DNA from: Lachnospiraceae bacterium
Lineage (GTDB): Bacteria > Bacillota > Clostridia > Lachnospirales > Lachnospiraceae
Direction of reading: 5' to 3'
DNA: 46,562 nt
NCBI GenBank assembly: GCA_022776305.1
Contig: JALFIB010000264.1
Location: 1-46,562, forward strand
Part shown: piece after piece, positions 40,309 to 46,562 of the stretch
How positions within the stretch are numbered: the first letter of the stretch is position 1
How the letters are laid out: each line of letters starts with the position of its first letter
Position numbers and translations under genes: made by a program
The notes under the pieces: model-generated
What the model was told of the DNA's origin: nothing
The model's input: only the letters and a program-made list of their open reading frames with translations
The model's database searches: none

Positions 40309-41310
40309 TTATGGTTCCATCCGTTTTCCGTTTGATGCCATCAATTCCACGAACCTGCCTGTCCCCACTGCGACTGCTGTCATCGGATCCTCAGCTGTCA
40401 TGGTATTGATACCGGTGCGCGCTTCAATCAGTTCCTCCAATCCACTGAGCAGCGCTCCGCCTCCCGTCAGTACGATTCCCCGATCCACTACATCCGCAGC
40501 AAGCTCCGGGGGGGTGCGCTCCAAAACACTATGGACTGCATCTACAATCTGACTTGTCACTTCTTTCAAAGCATCCCTCGTATCCTCTGAGGTAACGCGG
40601 ATCGTCTTTGGAAGCCCCGTCACAATATCTCTTCCTTTTACTTCCATCACCTTCGGCTCCGGTTTTTCAAACGCCGTACCAATAGTGATCTTAATCTCCT
40701 CTGCCGTCTGTTCTCCGATCATCAGGGCATACTTTTTGCGGACGTATTTTACAATGGCATCATCAAAATCATCACCAGCCACCTTGATGGAAGTACTGAC
40801 CACAATACCGTCAAGGGAGATCACAGCAACATCGCAAGTCCCTCCGCCTATGTCCACGATCATATTCCCACAGGGTCTTGAAATATCGATTCCGGACCCG
40901 ATCGCAGCTGCAATAGGCTCTTCAATAATATGGACTTCCCGGGCTCCTGCCTGATAAGTTGCATCCTCTACTGCTTTTTTCTCCACTTCCGTCACACTGC
41001 TGGGTACGCAGATGCTGACACGCGGTTTTCGAAAGGACATCTTACCGATTGCCTTCTGGATAAAATATTTCAGCATCTGTTCCGTTACCGTATAATCAGA
41101 AATAACCCCTTTTCTCATAGGCCGAACAGCAACGATATTTCCCGGTGTCCTTCCAAGCATCAAACGTGCTTCTTCTCCTATAGCTTTAATTTTATTTGTA
41201 TCCCTGTCATAGGCAACAACAGAAGGCTCCTTCAAAACAACGCCTTTTCCTCTGACATAGACTAATATACTGGCCGTGCCAAGATCAATTCCCACATCTG
41301 TAGCTGCCAT
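40309..41310 (-). CDS. mreB: Rod-shape determining protein MreB/Mbl
   Basis: A 333-residue bacterial actin that guides lateral wall synthesis. It has the phosphate-1 loop DVGIDLGTASILVYVRGKG, VDIGGGTCDVAVISLDG and IVLTGGGALLSGLEELI. AAAGGGG precedes the ATG at 41310 (a second ATG at 41316 is too near the site). The promoter at 41390-41418 gives a leader with a long hairpin. No mreC or mreD is next to it, which fits an Mbl-like or solo copy. Confidence 0.95.
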   Translation of the reverse strand: MAATDVGIDLGTASILVYVRGKGVVLKEPSVVAYDRDTNKIKAIGEEARLMLGRTPGNIVAVRPMRKGVISDYTVTEQMLKYFIQKAIGKMSFRKPRVSICVPSSVTEVEKKAVEDATYQAGAREVHIIEEPIAAAIGSGIDISRPCGNMIVDIGGGTCDVAVISLDGIVVSTSIKVAGDDFDDAIVKYVRKKYALMIGEQTAEEIKITIGTAFEKPEPKVMEVKGRDIVTGLPKTIRVTSEDTRDALKEVTSQIVDAVHSVLERTPPELAADVVDRGIVLTGGGALLSGLEELIEARTGINTMTAEDPMTAVAVGTGRFVELMASNGKRMEP

Positions 41311-41342
41311 TTTCATACCCCTTTCAATCTGATCTGCTCCAC

Positions 41343-41380
41343 GGCAATGGTATGAACAAGCAATTCATAAAACCATTGCC
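41343..41380 (-). promoter_or_regulatory. Hairpin in the mreB leader
   Basis: GGCAATGG (41343-41350) and CCATTGCC (41373-41380) form an 8-bp stem, continued inside by TATGAA/TTCATA (41351-41356, 41364-41369). It is near the transcript 5' end, about 30 nt before the ATG, without a T-run. It may stabilise or regulate the message. Confidence 0.55.
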
Positions 41381-41389
41381 TACGCGGAT

Positions 41390-41418
41390 AGTATAATACA
41401 AATTCACAAAAATTGGAA
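41390..41418 (-). promoter_or_regulatory. Promoter of mreB
   Basis: TTCCAA (41413-41418) and TATACT (41390-41395) with a 17-bp spacer on the minus strand. The -35 box is weak. Confidence 0.55.
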
Positions 41419-41482
41419 TTCTTTTTGTACTCTAAATGATTTCTTAATTATTTTTCCTGTTTTTTTAGAAAGTAGACATATT

Positions 41483-41511
41483 TTGAACACATTTTTCTTT
41501 TATAGTATAAC
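41483..41511 (+). promoter_or_regulatory. Promoter of the intergenic small RNA
   Basis: TTGAAC (41483-41488) and TATAAC (41506-41511), spacer exactly 17 bp, on the plus strand where no protein gene follows. The start point is expected near 41517. Confidence 0.7.
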
Positions 41512-41516
41512 CATAT

Positions 41517-41684
41517 TAGCGAAGAGCTAATATATTTCATAACTCACACTTGGCAGCCCCCACACGCTGCCAAGTACTCCCTCAAACATTTACTTGTATG
41601 AATTTTTCATGCAGGCAAAACATTTTCAACCCAAATTTTTCTCTTTCCTGAAAAAGTCTGACTTCGGTCAGACTTTTTCTTTTG
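41517..41684 (+). ncRNA. Candidate small RNA between mreB and uvrA
   Basis: About 165 nt with its own promoter and terminator and no ORF of note. Structures in order: ATATTAGC/GCTAATAT (41513-41533, partly before the start point), ACTTGGCAGC/GCTGCCAAGT (41548-41575) with the C-rich loop CCCCACAC, a free segment ACTCCCTCAAAC, TGTATGAA/TTCATGCA (41595-41613), and the terminator AAAAAGTCTGAC-TTCG-GTCAGACTTTTT. Exposed CCCC and CUCCC runs can pair with ribosome sites, as in C-rich regulatory RNAs of Firmicutes. It does not match 6S, 4.5S, tmRNA or RNase P by inspection. Confidence 0.6.
41651..41684. terminator. Strong UUCG-capped terminator, usable from both sides
   Basis: A perfect 12-bp stem (41651-41662 and 41667-41678) closed by TTCG, with T-runs on the plus strand (TTTTTCTTTT) and TTTTT on the minus strand. 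It ends the small RNA on + and probably uvrA on -. Confidence 0.95.
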
Positions 41685-41760
41685 CTTTATTTTTCTTTCT
41701 TTATTTTTTCATTGCCCTATTATTGCGTGGTTTTATTTCTATATTGTCTTATTTGCGTTT

Positions 41761-41857
41761 GTAACTATTCAGAGCCACCTTACGAATAAGATAAGCATCT
41801 TCTTACATGCAAGCATGACGAATCTGCTTACTTATTCTAAGGGGTTCTGAATAGTTA
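41761..41857. repeat. Dispersed palindromic repeat, copy D, containing the uvrA stop
   Basis: Terminal arms GTAACTATTCAGAGCC (from 41761) and GGTTCTGAATAGTTA (41843-41857) are near-perfect inverted repeats, and inside them CCTTA-GAATAAG pairs with CTTATTC-TAAGG. The element's last bases TTA are the uvrA stop codon read on the minus strand. Confidence 0.8.
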
Positions 41858-44704
41858 TTTGCGTTTTAAATATTTTGCAACATACTGTCCCGTATAAGAT
41901 TTTTCATTTTCAGCCACCTCTTCCGGTGTCCCCGCAGCAATTACCGTACCTCCTCGGTCACCGCCTTCCGGGCCGATGTCAATAATATAATCCGCAGTTT
42001 TGATAACATCTAAGTTGTGTTCAATGACGATCACTGTATTTCCGCTGTCTGTCAGCCTGCGCAAAATATCTACCAGCTTGTGTACATCTGCAAAATGCAG
42101 TCCTGTAGTAGGTTCATCTAAAATATACACTGTCTTTCCCGTACTTCTTTTGCTCAGTTCTGCAGCAAGTTTGATTCTCTGGGCTTCCCCTCCGGAAAGA
42201 GTCGTAGAAGGCTGTCCCAATTTTAAATAGGAAAGCCCCACATCATACAGTGTCTCTATCTTCCGGTAAATAGACGGAAGATGCTCAAAGAATTTCAATG
42301 CTTCCTCTACCGTCATGTCAAGGACATCATAAATACTTTTCCCTTTGTATTTAACTTCCAAAGTTTCCCGATTATACCGCTTTCCGTGGCATACTTCACA
42401 CGGGACATACACATCCGGAAGGAAATGCATCTCTATTTTGATGATCCCATCTCCGCTGCAGGCTTCACACCGTCCGCCTTTTACGTTGAAACTGAATCTT
42501 CCTTTTTTATAGCCCCTTGCTTTTGCATCCGCAGTCGCGGCAAACAAGTCACGTATCTGGTCAAATACACCTGTGTACGTTGCCGGATTGGATCTCGGTG
42601 TCCGGCCTATGGGGGACTGGTCAATATTGATAACCTTATCCAGCTGTTCCTCTCCCAGTACATCCGTATGTTTTCCGGGAATGACACGGGCACGATTCAG
42701 ATCACGTGCCAGCCGCTTATACAGGATCTCATTGACAAGAGAACTTTTTCCGGAACCGGAGACCCCTGTTACACAGGTCATAACTCCCAGTGGAAATTTA
42801 ACATTGATTTTTTTCAAGTTATTCTCCTGTGCTCCCCGCACTTCCAACCATCCTGTGGGCTTCTTTCGTTGATCCGGAATGGGAATACTGATCCTTTTCC
42901 CAAGATACGCACCTGTTATGGATCTTTCACATGCAATAATATCTTGGGCTGTTCCCGCCGCCACGACTTCTCCGCCATGTTCTCCTGCTCCCGGACCGAT
43001 GTCCACAATATAATCAGCAGCAAACATAGTGTCCTCATCATGCTCTACTACAATTAAAGTATTTCCAAGATCTTTTAAGCTATTCAGTGTATTCAGCAGT
43101 TTGTCATTGTCCCTCTGGTGAAGGCCGATACTCGGTTCGTCTAAAATATATGCAACTCCTACAAGACCGGAGCCAATCTGTGTGGCCAGACGGATTCGCT
43201 GTGCTTCCCCACCTGAGAGGGTTCCGGCTGCTCTGGAAAGGCTCAGATACTCCAGACCCACATTCACAAGGAAACGTATCCTCGCCTTAATTTCTTTTAA
43301 GATATGGTGACCGATGAGCTCCTGTTGATGCGTCAATTCCATATGTTCCAGAAAACGCTGCAGCTCTCCGATAGACATAGAAGTAATTTCATAGATATTC
43401 TTATCGCAGACCGTAACTGCCAGAGCTGATTTCTTTAGTCTCTGTCCACCGCAAGCTTTACAGGGTGTGATCTGCATAAAGCTTTCATACTCCTGTTTCA
43501 TCGCATCGGATGATGTCTCTCTGTAGCGTCTCTCCATGTTTTTTATCAGCCCGTCAAAGGCAACATCATAAACTCCTTCCCCACGCTGCCCTCTATAATG
43601 AACCTTTACTTCCCGTCCATTCGTCCCATAGATGAGAATATCCTGTATCTCCTTCGGATAATCCTGAAAAGGAGTTGCAAGGTCAAAATGGTACTCCGCT
43701 GCAAGAGCATCAAGAATTGCCCTCGTAAAGCTTCCTTTATCCGTACATGACTGCCATCCGGTGGCAGCAATTGCCCCCTCCAAAATACTCAGGGACTTGT
43801 CCGGAATCATCAAATCTATGTCAAACTCCATCTTGTATCCTAAGCCAAAACAATCCGGGCACGCACCAAAGGGATTATTGAAAGAAAAACTTCTCGGTTC
43901 GATCTCGTCCACACTGATACCGCAGTCCGGACAGGAAAAGCTCTGGCTGAAGCTAAGCATAGTCTCTTGTCCCATCACTTCCACTAACGCCAAACCGCCT
44001 GCCAGCTGCATCACATTTTCCAGCGAATCCGTCAAACGTTTTTCAATCCCCGGCTTCACCACCAGACGGTCCACAACGATCTCGATATTATGCTTGATAT
44101 TCTTTTCCAGCTTGATCTCTTCACTGAGATCATACATATTTCCGTCAATACGTACCCTCACATAGCCGCTCCGTTTTGCCTGATCCAGAAGCTTCACATG
44201 TTCGCCTTTTCTGCCTCTGACTACCGGTGCCAAAAGCTGGATCTTCGTCTTTTCCGGCAGTCCCATGATCTGGTCCACGATCTGGTCCACACTCTGTTTT
44301 TTGATTTCCTTCCCACATTTTGGACAGTGTGGGATCCCGATTCTCGCATACAGCAATCGGAAATAATCATAGATCTCCGTCACGGTTCCCACAGTAGAAC
44401 GTGGATTCCTGTTTGTGGTCTTCTGATCAATGGAAATAGCAGGTGGAAGTCCTTCAATACTCTCCACATCCGGCTTTTCCATCTGACCCAAAAACATTCT
44501 GGCATAAGAAGACAAAGATTCCATATACCTTCTCTGTCCTTCTGCATAAATCGTATCAAAAGCAAGTGATGATTTTCCGGAGCCGGAAAGCCCTGTCAGT
44601 ACCACAAACTGATTTCTCGGAATATCAAGGCTGATGTTCTTTAAATTATGCTCATTCGCTCCTCGGATCCTTATATATTTTTTCTTGTCAATTGACGTTT
44701 CCAT
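41855..44704 (-). CDS. uvrA: Excinuclease ABC subunit A
   Basis: A 949-residue DNA damage sensor of nucleotide excision repair, an ABC ATPase dimer. Two ATPase halves with Walker [15 protein letters not shown] and [14 protein letters not shown], signatures [13 protein letters not shown] and [13 protein letters not shown], and zinc modules ([18 protein letters not shown]...[16 protein letters not shown]...[10 protein letters not shown]). AGAGG precedes the ATG. It is downstream of uvrB by 118 bp, the usual order in Firmicutes. Its stop codon lies in palindromic repeat copy D. Confidence 0.98.
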   Translation of the reverse strand: METSIDKKKYIRIRGANEHNLKNISLDIPRNQFVVLTGLSGSGKSSLAFDTIYAEGQRRYMESLSSYARMFLGQMEKPDVESIEGLPPAISIDQKTTNRNPRSTVGTVTEIYDYFRLLYARIGIPHCPKCGKEIKKQSVDQIVDQIMGLPEKTKIQLLAPVVRGRKGEHVKLLDQAKRSGYVRVRIDGNMYDLSEEIKLEKNIKHNIEIVVDRLVVKPGIEKRLTDSLENVMQLAGGLALVEVMGQETMLSFSQSFSCPDCGISVDEIEPRSFSFNNPFGACPDCFGLGYKMEFDIDLMIPDKSLSILEGAIAATGWQSCTDKGSFTRAILDALAAEYHFDLATPFQDYPKEIQDILIYGTNGREVKVHYRGQRGEGVYDVAFDGLIKNMERRYRETSSDAMKQEYESFMQITPCKACGGQRLKKSALAVTVCDKNIYEITSMSIGELQRFLEHMELTHQQELIGHHILKEIKARIRFLVNVGLEYLSLSRAAGTLSGGEAQRIRLATQIGSGLVGVAYILDEPSIGLHQRDNDKLLNTLNSLKDLGNTLIVVEHDEDTMFAADYIVDIGPGAGEHGGEVVAAGTAQDIIACERSITGAYLGKRISIPIPDQRKKPTGWLEVRGAQENNLKKINVKFPLGVMTCVTGVSGSGKSSLVNEILYKRLARDLNRARVIPGKHTDVLGEEQLDKVINIDQSPIGRTPRSNPATYTGVFDQIRDLFAATADAKARGYKKGRFSFNVKGGRCEACSGDGIIKIEMHFLPDVYVPCEVCHGKRYNRETLEVKYKGKSIYDVLDMTVEEALKFFEHLPSIYRKIETLYDVGLSYLKLGQPSTTLSGGEAQRIKLAAELSKRSTGKTVYILDEPTTGLHFADVHKLVDILRRLTDSGNTVIVIEHNLDVIKTADYIIDIGPEGGDRGGTVIAAGTPEEVAENEKSYTGQYVAKYLKRK

Positions 44705-44798
44705 TTTCTTTTACCTCTGTCGTTCTGTCTATTGTCCTATTCACTGTATCGTCTCTTATTGTTTTATCTTTTATTCTATCCATGATCCGGTCTTTTTG

Positions 44799-44837
44799 AA
44801 TCATCTTTTTAAATCATCTTTTTTAATCGTCTATTTC
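44799..44837 (-). repeat. Three 13-bp tandem units at the uvrB end
   Basis: Units starting at 44799, 44812 and 44825 each read AATC(A/G)TCT followed by T-rich bases. The one at 44825 contains the last uvrB codons (GAC GAT) and the stop straddles it, so the gene end has been copied twice downstream. Confidence 0.7.
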
Positions 44838-46562
44838 CTGCAAATGTTTTTTTAACGAAATCATGCGGTCACGCAGCTCTGCAGCCGCCTCGAAATTTAA
44901 CTCGGAAGCTGCTTTTTTCATCTGTTTCTGTATCTCTGCAATCAGCTTTTCCAGTTCTTCTCTTCCCATGGTTTCTGGGTCTTTTTCAATCTTTTTCTCT
45001 TCTTTCGCAATTTCCTTGGAAATGCTGATCAAGTCACGAACTGCTTTTTTGATGGTCTGAGGTGTGATCCCGTGCTCCTTATTGTACTCTTCCTGAATCT
45101 CGCGACGTCTCTGTGTCTCTTCGATCGCCTCCCGCATAGAATCTGTAATCACATCGGCATACATGATCACGTGCCCCTGTGCATTACGCGCCGCACGCCC
45201 GATGGTCTGGATCAAGGAAACAGAAGAACGCAAGAACCCTTCTTTATCGGCATCCAGAATAGCTACTAACGAAATCTCCGGAATATCAAGTCCTTCTCGC
45301 AAAAGGTTGATACCTACAAGGACATCAAAGACATCAAGGCGCATATCCCGAATGATCTCAGTACGTTCCAATGTATCAATATCCGAGTGGAGATACCTGA
45401 CACGGATACCCACTTCTTTCATGTATTCTGTCAGATCCTCTGCCATCCGCTTCGTCAAAGTGGTGACCAAAACCTTATTTCCTGCTTCAGTCTCCTTATT
45501 GATCTCTCCGATCAGATCATCAATCTGTCCCTCCACCGGACGCACTTCTACCTGCGGATCAAGCAGCCCCGTAGGACGTATAATCTGTTCAGCCCGGAGC
45601 ATTTCATGCTCTTCCTCATATTCTCCCGGAGTAGCCGATACAAATAAAATCTGGTCAATTTTCTCTTCAAACTCTGTAAAATTCAAGGGCCTGTTGTCTT
45701 TCGCCGACGGTAGCCGGAATCCATAGTCCACAAGTGTTGTCTTCCTCGACTGGTCACCCCTATACATAGCACGTACCTGAGGGATGGTCTTATGGGATTC
45801 ATCAATGATCAAAAGGTAATCGTCCCCAAAATAATCCATAAGAGTGTGAGGCGTCGCCCCAGCAGGAAGTCCTGCCAGGTGCCTTGAATAGTTCTCGATT
45901 CCGGAACAAAATCCCGTTTCCCTTAACATCTCAATATCATAATTGGTCCGCTCCGCAATCCTCTGTGCTTCCAGCAGCTTGTCCTCACTTTTAAAAAACT
46001 GCACCTGCTCGTCCAATTCTTTTTCAATCTCATTTGTCGCTGACAGAATCCTTTCCATTGGCACCACATAGTGGGATGCCGGGAAAACAGCAATAAACTC
46101 AAGGCCTCTCCGAATCCTGCCTGTCAGCACATCAATTTCTGTAATACGCTCGATCTCATCCCCAAAAAACTCCACCCGGTACGCATAGTCATCTGCATTG
46201 GCCGGAAAAATCTCAAGCACATCCCCATGTACACGGAAGGTGCCGCGGTGAAAATCCATCTCATTTCTGTCATACTGAATATCCACCAGTGCCCGCATCA
46301 CGTCATCACGGTCCTTTTCCTGCCCCTGTCTCAGATAAACCACCATTTCCTTGTAATCTGTCGGGCTGCCAAGACCATAAATACAAGAAACACTGGAAAC
46401 GATAATAACGTCCTTCCTCTCAACCAAAGAAGCGGTGGCGGAAAGGCGCAGCTTATCGATCTCGTCATTTATGGACGAATCCTTGGCAATATAAGTATCC
46501 GAGGAGGGAACATACGCTTCCGGCTGGTAATAATCGTAGTAGGACACAAAATACTCCACCGC
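44823..46562 (-). CDS. uvrB: Excinuclease ABC subunit B (N-terminus off the window)
   Basis: About 579 C-terminal residues of UvrB; the first 85 or so, with Walker A, are missing past the window edge. Visible: the damage-probing beta hairpin [22 protein letters not shown], the DEAD-type [12 protein letters not shown], motif V-VI parts [13 protein letters not shown] and QTIGRAARN, and the UVR domain near the C-terminus that binds UvrC ([19 protein letters not shown]). It works with uvrA downstream. Confidence 0.98.
   Translation of the reverse strand, partial: AVEYFVSYYDYYQPEAYVPSSDTYIAKDSSINDEIDKLRLSATASLVERKDVIIVSSVSCIYGLGSPTDYKEMVVYLRQGQEKDRDDVMRALVDIQYDRNEMDFHRGTFRVHGDVLEIFPANADDYAYRVEFFGDEIERITEIDVLTGRIRRGLEFIAVFPASHYVVPMERILSATNEIEKELDEQVQFFKSEDKLLEAQRIAERTNYDIEMLRETGFCSGIENYSRHLAGLPAGATPHTLMDYFGDDYLLIIDESHKTIPQVRAMYRGDQSRKTTLVDYGFRLPSAKDNRPLNFTEFEEKIDQILFVSATPGEYEEEHEMLRAEQIIRPTGLLDPQVEVRPVEGQIDDLIGEINKETEAGNKVLVTTLTKRMAEDLTEYMKEVGIRVRYLHSDIDTLERTEIIRDMRLDVFDVLVGINLLREGLDIPEISLVAILDADKEGFLRSSVSLIQTIGRAARNAQGHVIMYADVITDSMREAIEETQRRREIQEEYNKEHGITPQTIKKAVRDLISISKEIAKEEKKIEKDPETMGREELEKLIAEIQKQMKKAASELNFEAAAELRDRMISLKKHLQEIDD

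Noticed and set aside
1-46562. CRISPR array, prophage or insertion sequence
   Set aside because: No regularly spaced repeats, integrase or transposase seen; repeats present are short and dispersed or tandem at gene ends.

Overview
The window is a stretch of low-to-middle GC chromosome from an anaerobic Firmicute. Gene content and protein style point to the Lachnospiraceae (a Blautia, Dorea or Mediterraneibacter-like gut bacterium). The evidence is a class 1B PyrD with PyrK, a type III pantothenate kinase with an ECF-type pantothenate transporter, a YbbR/CdaA pair, a choline-binding-repeat L,D-transpeptidase and a short GntR regulator in front of clpC. The genus is inference. Almost every gene lies on the minus strand. 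The exceptions are the panT-coaX pair, the L,D-transpeptidase and a probable small RNA. No prophage, insertion sequence or CRISPR array was seen.

Layout. 1-3.2 kb: coaBC, a 75-residue protein, a MoxR-type ATPase and the start of its probable partner. 3.2-5.1 kb: the divergent panT-coaX operon; together with coaBC this makes a pantothenate uptake and CoA synthesis locus. 5.3-13.1 kb: an Xaa-Pro aminopeptidase and a complete oppBCDF-A peptide uptake system, which fit together as peptide import and breakdown. 13.4 kb: tRNA-Trp. 13.6-18.4 kb: GntR regulator, clpC, a small unknown gene and radA. 18.5-23.3 kb: a membrane-anchored surface protein and purE-purM-purN-purD. 23.4-26.5 kb: an M29-type aminopeptidase and three small membrane protein genes, one only 50 codons long. 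26.6-30.1 kb: pyrF-pyrK-pyrD-pyrE. 30.3-34.5 kb: two exopolysaccharide glycosyltransferases and the divergent L,D-transpeptidase. 34.7-41.3 kb: mreB, recD2, comF, cdaA, cdaR and an HPr-like gene. 41.8 kb to the end: uvrA and most of uvrB.

Regulation is readable in places: ten sigma-A-type promoters with exactly 17-bp spacers were found by eye, together with eight hairpins that look like terminators.

The most interesting non-coding signals are: (1) a probable unannotated small RNA of about 165 nt between mreB and uvrA with its own promoter, C-rich single-stranded segments and a UUCG-capped terminator; (2) a structured 235-nt leader in front of panT closed by a 10-bp long-range helix, a candidate riboswitch; (3) a family of dispersed palindromic repeats (four copies) attached to stop codons or promoters of purE, the M29 peptidase, pyrF and uvrA; and (4) repeated tandem duplication of gene ends just beyond the stop codon (moxR, pyrK, uvrB), where most differences inside the copied coding part are synonymous.
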